Below, in pieces: positions 7,977-14,631 of a DNA stretch of 38,440 bases. Every line of letters begins with the position of its first letter. The first letter of the stretch is position 1. The notes under the pieces were generated by a model, which was given only the letters and a program-made list of their open reading frames with translations, was not told the origin of the DNA and did not search any database. The translations under genes were made by a program, and so were the position numbers. Origin of the DNA: Myxococcota bacterium. Its GTDB lineage: Bacteria; Myxococcota_A; UBA9160; PR03. The stretch lies in assembly GCA_028284525.1 (NCBI GenBank), contig JANQRO010000162.1, forward strand, positions 1 to 38,440, read 5' to 3'.

Positions 7977-8183
7977 ATGCCGAAGATGATGTCCTACGTC
8001 GTTCGCAGCTCTCCCGATGGCTGGATGGTGCAGCGCGAGGGGAAGAAGAGCCCCGAGAGCACCCACCGCAAGAAGGACGTGGCGGTTCGCAAGGGCCGCT
8101 CGCTGGCCAAACGCGCCCGCGGCGTCCTCAAGATCAAGGGGCGGAACGGGAAGATCCAGGCCAAACGCAGCTACGCGGCCTAG
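7977..8183 (+). CDS. DUF2188 family small basic protein
   Basis: A 68-residue, lysine/arginine-rich protein. The start ATG at 7977 follows a near-perfect AAGGAGG (7965-7971) by five bases. The sequence reads YVVRSSPDGWMVQREGKKSP, then a helix of the AVRKGRSLAKRARG type, then a final strand pair ending GRNGKIQAKRSYA. This strand-strand-helix-strand layout with PDGW.V..EG is the DUF2188 pattern. Its function is unknown; the positive charge would allow nucleic-acid contact, which is only a guess. It stands alone, flanked by a divergent Rieske gene and a hairpin just after its stop. Confidence 0.85.
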   Translation: MPKMMSYVVRSSPDGWMVQREGKKSPESTHRKKDVAVRKGRSLAKRARGVLKIKGRNGKIQAKRSYAA

Positions 8184-8191
8184 CGTTCCGG

Positions 8192-8210
8192 GCCCGGCGT
8201 CAGGCCGGGC
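8192..8210 (+). terminator. Hairpin just downstream of DUF2188 gene
   Basis: GCCCGGC (8192-8198) and GCCGGGC (8204-8210) form a 7-bp stem with a 5-base loop starting nine bases after the stop codon. There is no T run, as is common in GC-rich genomes. It could also end transcription arriving from the opposite strand. Confidence 0.4.
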
Positions 8211-8430
8211 GAAGACCCGCGCCGGCGTGTCGGAGGACGCGCCGGCGTTCTTCGTCTGGCGCGCTGGCGCGGTTGTCGAGACGGACGACGCGAAAGCCGT
8301 ACTCGACGCAGATCGCGACCTGCTCGTCGGGGTACTCGACCGAGCCGATCTGTTCCCCGAGGCCGGCGACGAGAACCCGGGGCGTCCCGTCTTCCGGGCC
8401 GATCACTTCGTAGTAGAGCTCGACGTAGGG
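8200..8430 (-). pseudogene. Remnant of an alpha/beta hydrolase (N-terminal fragment)
   Basis: On the minus strand, directly after the 2OG-Fe oxygenase stop, a frame reads LPYVELYYEVIGPEDGTPRV, then LVAGLGEQIGS, and further on YGFRVVRLDNR. These are the start of an alpha/beta hydrolase: the substrate-entry strand, an oxyanion-type loop written AGLG rather than HGLG, and the strand ending D-N-R. After DNR the sequence turns into arginine-rich filler and stops at 8200, so the nucleophile elbow, acid and histidine are all missing. No start codon or ribosome binding site fits the fragment; the first in-frame GTG lies inside the conserved strand. It looks like a deletion-truncated gene. A very small functional protein is unlikely. 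Confidence 0.5.
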
Positions 8431-8446
8431 AAGGAACCCGCGGGGT

Positions 8447-9505
8447 TCAGACCGCGCTGTCGGGCCGGTCGTCTTCGTAGTAGGGCGAGCGCCCGGGCTT
8501 GTGCTTGAGGTGGACGAACACCTTCTGGGAGAACCACTCGGTGTACTCGCGCACGGTGACCGGCCGGTACTGGGGTGGATGCTCCGCATCGCAGCAGGTG
8601 TCGACGCACTCGATCAGGGTGTCGGGACTCGGGCTGTAGAAGAAGGGGATCGCGTAGCGCTCGCGTCCCGAGCGGTTGAGCACGCGGTGGAAGGTCGCCT
8701 TGAAGCGTCCGTTGCTCCAGAGCCGCAGGATCTCCCCGGCGTTCACCAGAAATGTGCCCGGGAGCGCCGGGGCCTGGATCCAGTGCCCCTCGGCGGTGCG
8801 CAGCTCGAGCCCCGGCACCTCCGATTGGGCGAGGACGGTGATGAAATCGCCATCGATGTGGGGGGAGGCGTTGAACTGTTCCGCCTCGCAAGCCGTCGCC
8901 GGGTAGTGGGAGAGACGCAGGGTGCCCATCGGTTCGGTATCGAGGAAGGCCGCGTCGAAGAAGTCCTCTCGCAGCCCCAGCGAGACGGCGTACACCGGGA
9001 GGAGCTGGAGACACAGACGCTCGATCGCGTCGAAGTACGCGAGGGCCGTCTCGCGAAAGCCCGGCAGCCCCTCGGGCCACTGGTTGCCCCCCTGGTAGAG
9101 CGGATCCGGACCGCGATCCCGGCGCTGCTCGCGCCCGAAGAAGATCGCCTCGCCGAGGTCGGGTTTGCGGTCGGGCTCGTCGTCGCTGTACTTCGGCTGC
9201 TGGAGCCCGGCGGGCATGTAGCCGATGCCCCGATCGTTCACGAGCAGAGCCCGTTTGCGCGGCTCGGGTAGCGCGTGGAAGCGGGCGTTCTCGGCGAACA
9301 CGCGGTCGACGAGGCTCTGCGGGACACCGTGGTTGGCGACGAAGAAGAAGCCGATCTCCTCGAGGGCGCGTCGCACCTGCTCGGCGAGAGGGGCCAGGGC
9401 GTCGGGCTCCCCGGCCAGGAAGGGCCCCAGGTCGAGCACCGGGATCACGTCGCTGTCGCGGCGCTCCGCGGCCTCGCGAAAGATCGACGGGACGGCTTCG
9501 GGCAT
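8447..9505 (-). CDS. 2-oxoglutarate/Fe(II) oxygenase, isopenicillin-N-synthase family
   Basis: A 352-residue non-heme iron oxygenase of the IPNS/plant-type 2OG family. The N-terminal DIOX_N segment (VIPVLDLGPFL, residues 20-30; IGFFFVANHGVP, 51-62) is followed by the jelly-roll core. Iron ligands are H216-I-D218 and H273. R283 in RERYAIPFF is the expected 2-oxoglutarate-binding arginine, although the usual RxS is here RxA. Such enzymes hydroxylate, desaturate or cyclise small molecules; the substrate cannot be told. The ATG at 9505 starts the conserved protein. The gene follows the YdjM-like gene on the same strand after a 163-base gap in which nothing is recognisable, and its stop lies just before the hydrolase remnant. 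Confidence 0.9.
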   Translation of the reverse strand: MPEAVPSIFREAAERRDSDVIPVLDLGPFLAGEPDALAPLAEQVRRALEEIGFFFVANHGVPQSLVDRVFAENARFHALPEPRKRALLVNDRGIGYMPAGLQQPKYSDDEPDRKPDLGEAIFFGREQRRDRGPDPLYQGGNQWPEGLPGFRETALAYFDAIERLCLQLLPVYAVSLGLREDFFDAAFLDTEPMGTLRLSHYPATACEAEQFNASPHIDGDFITVLAQSEVPGLELRTAEGHWIQAPALPGTFLVNAGEILRLWSNGRFKATFHRVLNRSGRERYAIPFFYSPSPDTLIECVDTCCDAEHPPQYRPVTVREYTEWFSQKVFVHLKHKPGRSPYYEDDRPDSAV

Positions 9506-9668
9506 CGGAACCTCGCGCGATGAGTGGACTCTCGCGAGGATACCGGAAGCGCGTCGCTCGCCATGCGACGCGAACCCACGCGGGACGGCCCTCGTGTTGC
9601 GCACCGGCGACGACGCGGCTGGCCGCCGCCGGCCTCCAGCCCGGTCTCCCGGCGCACGGGTGCAGACG

Positions 9669-10778
9669 TCACGGGTCTGGAACGTCGCCATCCGCTTCGC
9701 CACCGGCGGATGGTTTCGGCGACCCGGGCTCGACGGGCCCGGCGAAGGCGCTGAAATCGCCCCAGGTCGCGCGCCACATCGCCGAGAGCACCGGTCCAAT
9801 GCGACCCCCCCGTCGTTGTGCGTAGCGCGCGACGGGTCCGCGGCGTCGGCCCGACGCGTCGTACACCGCCCGCACGCCCCAGAAGCCGCGCTCGGGGGCG
9901 TCGCCGGGAAACCCGTAGCGGAGGTCGTCCACTTCGACGATCGCGGTTCCCCGCTCGGGGCCGGCGCGCACGCGCCAGGTGATTTCGTCCATGGCGAACC
10001 AGCGAAAGGTGCGGCCCTCCCAGGTCGAGAGCAGCTCGTCGACACGCGGATCCTCGGGCGGAGTCGGGAAGCTCTCCCACCAGGCGTCGTTCCGCCGCCA
10101 CGGGGTGTAGAGCCCGACCCGCACCTCCGCGTCGGTACGCGCGACGAAGCGACGCAGCCAGGGCTGGAACACCGTCGGGTAGACGCGCACCGAGGCCCCC
10201 GAGATTCCCTCGGCGGCGATCGCCTGGCGCAGGTCGCGTTCGGCGCGTTCGTTCAGCCACACGCCGTAGCCCAGGTAGAGCGAGGAGACGGCGAGGGCCG
10301 CGAGCGCCGCACGGGTCGCGAGGCGCGGAGTGACCCAGCCCGCGAGCAGCCCGAGGGCCAGGAGCAAGGTGTAGAGGGGGTCGATGATGCCCACCCCGTT
10401 CCACGCGAAGCGCGCTCGCCAGAAGGGCGCGAAGAACTGGGTGCCGTAGGGGGTGAACACGTCGAGCAGCGGATGGGTGACGAGGACGAGGACGCAGAGC
10501 CAGATCCACGCGCGCAGGCGCTCCGGGGTTCCGTCGCGCCACTTCCACAGACACCAGCCGAGGAGCGGGCCCACGGCCGGCCCGAACCACAGGGCGTGGG
10601 TGGTGCCCCGGTGGTAGACGAGCTCGCCAAAGCCCGCGTGGAGGGGCGCGGCGAGGACGTCGAGGTCGGGGGCCATGCCGATCAGCGCGCCCCAGCCGAG
10701 GGCGCGGGGACCGAGGCTGCGCCCGACGCTGGCCCGGGCGACGGCCGCTCCGAGCAGGCCCTGGGTGATCGGCTCCAC
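9669..10778 (-). CDS. YdjM/YbcI-like membrane protein (putative metal-dependent hydrolase, DUF457 type)
   Basis: A 369-residue integral membrane protein. The N-terminal 160 residues hold the family pattern: acidic D38-L-D40 after a first hydrophobic segment, H56-RGTT-H61, and H102-PLLD-VFTPYGTQFFAPF. These histidines and aspartates are the proposed metal ligands. Several hydrophobic stretches (roughly 60-78, 92-106, 130-148 and 150-172) are likely membrane helices. The C-terminal half (about 175-350) looks like a soluble strand-rich domain on one membrane face. The function of the family is poorly defined. It starts with GTG at 10778 and has a TAGCCT hexamer (10788-10793) only nine bases upstream, so the transcript may have almost no leader. 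Confidence 0.85.
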   Translation of the reverse strand: MEPITQGLLGAAVARASVGRSLGPRALGWGALIGMAPDLDVLAAPLHAGFGELVYHRGTTHALWFGPAVGPLLGWCLWKWRDGTPERLRAWIWLCVLVLVTHPLLDVFTPYGTQFFAPFWRARFAWNGVGIIDPLYTLLLALGLLAGWVTPRLATRAALAALAVSSLYLGYGVWLNERAERDLRQAIAAEGISGASVRVYPTVFQPWLRRFVARTDAEVRVGLYTPWRRNDAWWESFPTPPEDPRVDELLSTWEGRTFRWFAMDEITWRVRAGPERGTAIVEVDDLRYGFPGDAPERGFWGVRAVYDASGRRRGPVARYAQRRGGRIGPVLSAMWRATWGDFSAFAGPVEPGSPKPSAGGEADGDVPDP

Positions 10779-10863
10779 GACCGGCGGAGGCTAGGGCTCG
10801 CCCACGCGATCGACCAGCGCGTATCCTCGGATGGGCTGTCCCCGGACGAGAGGGTTCGACGCG

Positions 10864-11292
10864 ATGGACATCGACGGCGCCTGTCACTGCGGCAACCTCC
10901 GCTATCGCTTCGACTGGCCCGGGAGCGACACCGAGATCCCCGTACGCGCGTGTCGTTGTGATTTCTGTCAGAAGCACGGCGCGGTCTACACCTCGCATCC
11001 CGAGGGCGTGCTCCGCGCCGAGGTGCGCGAGGCGGAGGCGCTCTCGCGCTACCGCTTCGGCCACGGCACCGCCGAGTTCTTTGTGTGCGCGCGCTGCGGG
11101 GCTATCGTCTTCGCGACGAGCGAGATCGACGGGGTGCTCCACGCCGTGATCAACGTGAAGACCTTCGAAGGGATCGACCGCGCGATCCTCGTCTCCACCG
11201 CGACCGACTTCGACGGGGAAAGCGTGGGCGACCGGCTGGCGCGGCGGCACCGCAACTGGGTGCGCGACGTCCGGATCCACGGTCTCCCCTGA
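10864..11292 (+). CDS. GFA-family zinc protein (glutathione-dependent formaldehyde-activating enzyme-like)
   Basis: A 142-residue protein of the GFA/CENP-V fold. Zinc ligands are visible as CHCGNLRY at the start, CRCDFCQKHG about 25 residues later and CARCG near residue 75. The family was named for Gfa, which speeds S-hydroxymethylglutathione formation, but most members have no proven activity. The ATG at 10864 puts MDIDGACHCG at the N terminus, as in relatives. An in-frame ATG at 10831 lies only three bases after the TATCCT hexamer (10822-10827) and would lack a leader and ribosome binding site, so it is less likely. The neighbouring cupin, SDR and BVMO follow on the same strand. Confidence 0.85.
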   Translation: MDIDGACHCGNLRYRFDWPGSDTEIPVRACRCDFCQKHGAVYTSHPEGVLRAEVREAEALSRYRFGHGTAEFFVCARCGAIVFATSEIDGVLHAVINVKTFEGIDRAILVSTATDFDGESVGDRLARRHRNWVRDVRIHGLP

Positions 11293-11356
11293 CCCCCCGC
11301 TCGGGGGGACGCGTCGCCCGCATGCCCGGGATCCGCGCCCGTGGTACCTGTGGGTC

Positions 11357-11837
11357 ATGCCCGAGTCCACCCCGGTCGCCGTCACCGCCGCCGACGCACC
11401 CCCCCCGCGTCCGCGCGTCCAACTATCCCGAGCCCTTCGCGTCGCGGATGGCGGGCCGCGAAAAGCGCCCCCTCGGCGATCTCTTCGGGCTCGGCGACTT
11501 CGGAGTCAACCTCACGCGGCTGCGCCCGGGCTCCGTGTCGGGGCTGCGTCACGCCCACGCGACCCAGGACGAGTTCGTCTACATCCTCGAGGGCCATCCG
11601 ACGCTGGTGACCGACGCCGGCGCAACCCGTCTCGCGCCGGGGATGTGTGCGGGGTTCGCCGCGGGGACCGGAGACAGCCACCACTTGATGAACGAGAGCG
11701 ACACCGACGTCGTCGTCCTCGAGATCGGGAGCCGCACGCCCGGCGACGCGGCGAGCTACCCCGACGACGATATCCAGGCCGTGCTCGGGGACGACGGGCG
11801 CTGGGCCTTCACCCACAAGGACGGGCGCCCCTACTGA
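11357..11837 (+). pseudogene. Cupin-domain protein interrupted by a frameshift at a C8 run
   Basis: The conserved cupin is read from about 11420: SNYPEPFASRMAGREKRPLG, then NLTRLRPGSVSGLRHAHATQDEFVYILEG with metal ligands H, H and E, and a second cupin motif with GDSHHLMNES. The protein ends THKDGRPY at 11837. No start codon fits that frame upstream. The ATG at 11357 opens another frame, MPESTPVAVTAADAPP. Eight C residues at 11399-11406 join them: with seven, the reading runs smoothly as TAADAPPRVRASNYPEP, giving a normal protein of about 159 residues. So one extra C breaks the gene, either in the organism or in the assembly. Relatives are small single-cupin proteins, probably sugar- or acid-binding or isomerase-like. 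It lies between the GFA and SDR genes, with gaps of 64 and 31 bases. Confidence 0.8.
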
Positions 11838-11868
11838 GGGGCGCGCCCCCCCGAGGAATGGAGACGAC

Positions 11869-12600
11869 ATGGGAGAGCTCGACGGACGCGTAGCCCTGAT
11901 CACCGGCGCCGCCCGCGGCCAGGGCGCCGCCGAGGCGCGGCTCTTCGCCGCCGAAGGCGCCACGGTGGTGCTCGGCGACGTACTCGACGCGGAAGGCGAG
12001 GCCACCGCGGCGGAGGTGGGCGGCGAGTACCACCACCACGACGTCCGCGACGAGGCGGCGTGGGACGCGCTCGTGAGCGGGACCCTCGCCCGCCACCGGC
12101 GTCTCGACGTCCTGGTCAACAACGCCGGGATCTTCCAGGGGGCGCAGCTCCTGAAGACCCCCACCGAGCTCTGGGACCGCATGATCGCCATCAACCAGAC
12201 CGGGGTCTTCTTCGGGATGCGCCGCGGCGCCGAGGCGATGATCGAGGCGGGTCACGGCGGGTCGATCATCAATGTCTCGTCGGTGGCCGGTCTCGAGGGC
12301 ATCTTTGGCGCGACGGCCTACGGCGCCACCAAGTGGGCGGTCACCGGGATGACCAAGACCGCCGCCAAGGAGCTCGGCCGCCACGGGATCCGGGTGAACT
12401 CGATCCACCCCGGGGTGATCGTCACCGACATGGTGACCGAGGCGATCGCGGGCGCCGAGGAGAAGATGGCCGCGCGCCAGCCGATCCGGCGTCTGGGCGA
12501 GCCCGAGGACATCGCCCAGATGGCCCTCTTCCTGGCGGGGGATCGCTCGAGCTACTGCAGCGGGCAGGCCTTCACGGTGGACGGCGGTATCCACGGATAG
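11869..12600 (+). CDS. Short-chain dehydrogenase/reductase (classical SDR)
   Basis: A 243-residue classical SDR with every key motif: TGAARGQG (12-19) for NAD(P), NNAG (83-86), S136/S137 and Y150-GAT-K154 for catalysis, and the PGVIVTDM loop near residue 180. Length and pattern resemble 3-alpha(or 20-beta)-hydroxysteroid dehydrogenase-like members, but the substrate is not certain. The aspartate in VLGDVLD after the second strand favours NAD(H) over NADP(H). It lies 119 bases before the long BVMO; an alcohol dehydrogenase making the ketone a BVMO then oxidises is the obvious link. A hairpin follows its stop at 12603-12624. Confidence 0.92.
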   Translation: MGELDGRVALITGAARGQGAAEARLFAAEGATVVLGDVLDAEGEATAAEVGGEYHHHDVRDEAAWDALVSGTLARHRRLDVLVNNAGIFQGAQLLKTPTELWDRMIAINQTGVFFGMRRGAEAMIEAGHGGSIINVSSVAGLEGIFGATAYGATKWAVTGMTKTAAKELGRHGIRVNSIHPGVIVTDMVTEAIAGAEEKMAARQPIRRLGEPEDIAQMALFLAGDRSSYCSGQAFTVDGGIHG

Positions 12601-12602
12601 GC

Positions 12603-12624
12603 GCGGATTTTCGCCGAAATCCGC
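12603..12624 (+). terminator. Hairpin between SDR and BVMO genes
   Basis: GCGGATTT (12603-12610) and AAATCCGC (12617-12624) pair perfectly around TCGCCG, starting two bases after the SDR stop. There is no T tract. It may end or attenuate transcription from the SDR, leaving the BVMO to its own promoter at 12639-12666. Confidence 0.45.
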
Positions 12625-12638
12625 CCCGATGGGGCTGC

Positions 12639-12666
12639 TTGCTCCGGTTCTACCGATCGGTATCAT
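12639..12666 (+). promoter_or_regulatory. Promoter with overlapping 12-bp operator palindrome upstream of BVMO
   Basis: TATCAT (12661-12666) matches the -10 consensus at five of six positions, and TTGCTC (12639-12644) lies 16 bases upstream as a weak -35. TACCGATCGGTA (12651-12662) is a perfect palindrome that fills the spacer and overlaps the -10. This is the classic place for a TetR-type repressor, and the ACCGATCGGT core resembles sites bound by that family. No regulator gene is in the window. Transcription would begin near 12673, leaving a leader of about 47 bases with AGGAG at 12706-12710. Confidence 0.5.
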
Positions 12667-12719
12667 TTCCGGTGGAGCTCCACCTCGCGAGCCCGACCCA
12701 CCCACAGGAGAGCACGACG

Positions 12720-14549
12720 ATGGCCACGGCGATGCAACCTGAAGCGAGCCACATCCCCACCGCAAAGGAGCTGGGCTTCGACCCGGCGGAGCTCCGCGAC
12801 CGCTACCGCATCGAGCGCGAGAAGCGGCTCCGCACGGACGCGAACAGCCAGTACAAGCAGATGAAGGGGGATCTCGAGCACTACGACGAAGACCCCTACG
12901 TCGAACCGGGCTTCACCCGCGACGCCATCCAGGAAGAGCTCGAAGTCCTGATCGTCGGCGCTGGCTTCGGCGGACTGCTCGCCGCGGCGCGGCTCCAGGA
13001 GCAGGGCATCGACGACTACCGCATCGTCGAGCGCGCCGGGGATGTCGGCGGCACCTGGTACTGGAACCGCTACCCGGGCGCCCAGTGCGACATCGAGGCG
13101 TACGTCTATCTCCCGCTGCTCGAGGAGACGAACTACATCCCGAAGGAGAAGTACTCCTTCCAGCCCGAGATCTTCGAGCACGCCAAGCGCATCGCGAACC
13201 ACTTCAACCTCTACGAGCGTTCGTGCTTCCAGACCCGGGTGAAGGAGGTGCGCTGGGACGAGGATGAAGGGCGCTGGACCGTCACGACCGACCGCGACGA
13301 CGTCTTCAAGGCGCGTTTCGTGATCATGTCGAGCGGCCCGCTGAACCGCCCCAAGCTCCCGGCCATCGAGGGCATCGAGCGCTTCAAGGGCCACACCTTC
13401 CACACCAGCCGCTGGGACTACGACTACACCGGTGGCGACTCGACCGGCGGGCTCACCAAGCTCAAGGACAAGCGGGTCGGGATCATCGGCACCGGCGCCA
13501 CCGCAATCCAGTCGGTGTCCCACCTGGGCGAGCACGCCAAGCACCTCTACGTGTTCCAGCGCACGCCCTCCTCGGTGGACCTGCGCGGCAACAGCCCGAC
13601 CGATCCGAAGTGGGCGAAGTCGCTCCAGCGGGGCTGGCAGATGGAGCGCAACGTCAACTTCTCGTCGATCCTCTCGGGGCTGCCGGTCGAGAAGGACCTG
13701 GTCGACGACGGTTGGACCGTGCTCTTCAAGAACCTCGCCAACCTGCTCTCGGGCAAGGGAGACTCGGAGCTCAGCGACGAGGAGATGGCCCAGCTCTCGG
13801 AGATCGCCGATTTCCAGCGGATGAACGACATCCGCGATCGGGTGACCTCGACGGTGGGCGACAACGACACGGCCGAGGCGCTCAAGCCCTGGTACGGCCA
13901 GTGGTGCAAACGCCCGACCTTCAACGACGACTACCTGCCCACCTTCACCCGGGACAACGTCACCCTGGTGGACACCAAGGGGCAGGGGGTCGAATCCGTC
14001 ACCGAGAACGCGGTGGTGGTCGACGGGGTCGAGTACGAGGTCGATTGTCTGATCTACGCCACGGGCTTCGAGGTCGGGACGGCCTACACGCGTCGCTCCG
14101 AGTTCGAGGTCTACGGTCGCGACGGCGTGTCGCTCACCGACTACTGGGGGAAGGGGATGCGCACCTTCCACGGTTTCCTGTCGAACGGGTTCCCCAACCT
14201 GTTCCACATGGGCTTCACCCAGACCGGTCTCTCACCCAACTTCACCTTCATGCTCGATGGCCAGTCCACCCACGTGGCGCACATCGTGTCCGAGGTGAAG
14301 AAGCGCGGGCTCAAGTCGATCGAGCCGACGGCGGAAGCCGAAGAGGGCTGGGTGCAGCTGGTGACCGCGCCGAACTTCATGACCGACTACCAGAGCACCT
14401 GCACCCCCGGCTACTACAACGGCGAGGGGAAGCAGGAGGGCACGGGCTTCCTCGAGTCCTTCTACCCCGAGGGCGCCGTGCTCTTCCAGAAGATGCTGGC
14501 CGAGTGGCGCGAGCAAGGCGACTTCGAGGGTCTCGAGTCCCGCGAGTAG
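12720..14549 (+). CDS. Baeyer-Villiger monooxygenase, type I, long form
   Basis: A 609-residue flavoprotein monooxygenase that should turn ketones into esters or lactones using FAD, NADPH and O2. An N-terminal extension of about 70 residues precedes the FAD Rossmann motif GAGFGG (80-85), then GGTWYWNRYPGAQCD, the BVMO fingerprint F222-KG-HTF-H228-TSR-W232-D, and the NADPH motif GTGATA (257-262). The extension and the D instead of P ending the fingerprint place it with the 600-residue group that includes cyclopentadecanone and steroid monooxygenases. The ATG at 12720 follows AGGAG by nine bases. It has its own promoter and operator-like palindrome, and the SDR upstream is a plausible pathway partner. 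Confidence 0.93.
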   Translation: MATAMQPEASHIPTAKELGFDPAELRDRYRIEREKRLRTDANSQYKQMKGDLEHYDEDPYVEPGFTRDAIQEELEVLIVGAGFGGLLAAARLQEQGIDDYRIVERAGDVGGTWYWNRYPGAQCDIEAYVYLPLLEETNYIPKEKYSFQPEIFEHAKRIANHFNLYERSCFQTRVKEVRWDEDEGRWTVTTDRDDVFKARFVIMSSGPLNRPKLPAIEGIERFKGHTFHTSRWDYDYTGGDSTGGLTKLKDKRVGIIGTGATAIQSVSHLGEHAKHLYVFQRTPSSVDLRGNSPTDPKWAKSLQRGWQMERNVNFSSILSGLPVEKDLVDDGWTVLFKNLANLLSGKGDSELSDEEMAQLSEIADFQRMNDIRDRVTSTVGDNDTAEALKPWYGQWCKRPTFNDDYLPTFTRDNVTLVDTKGQGVESVTENAVVVDGVEYEVDCLIYATGFEVGTAYTRRSEFEVYGRDGVSLTDYWGKGMRTFHGFLSNGFPNLFHMGFTQTGLSPNFTFMLDGQSTHVAHIVSEVKKRGLKSIEPTAEAEEGWVQLVTAPNFMTDYQSTCTPGYYNGEGKQEGTGFLESFYPEGAVLFQKMLAEWREQGDFEGLESRE

Positions 14550-14570
14550 CCGCGCCCGATTGCGACCAGA

Positions 14571-14606
14571 GGCCCGCCCGGGTACGCCCGGGCGGGCCTT
14601 GTCTTT
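14571..14606 (+). terminator. Strong intrinsic-terminator-like hairpin after BVMO
   Basis: GGCCCGCCCGGG (14571-14582) and CCCGGGCGGGCC (14587-14598) form a perfect 12-bp stem with a TACG loop, followed by TTGTCTTT. It separates the convergent BVMO and heme-c lipoprotein genes and is the best rho-independent terminator in the window. Confidence 0.8.
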
Positions 14607-14631
14607 GGCCGACCCCCGCCCGCGTTGGGGC

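Noticed and set aside
7609-7989. 126-codon frame with a GGAGGGAGAG site before the DUF2188 gene
   Set aside because: The product is an arginine/proline-rich string without fold pattern and overlaps the start of the well-supported DUF2188 gene.
10831-10863. Earlier start for the GFA-family gene
   Set aside because: The ATG at 10831 lies three bases after a -10-like TATCCT and adds a non-conserved MGCPRTRGFDA; the start at 10864 gives the usual N terminus.
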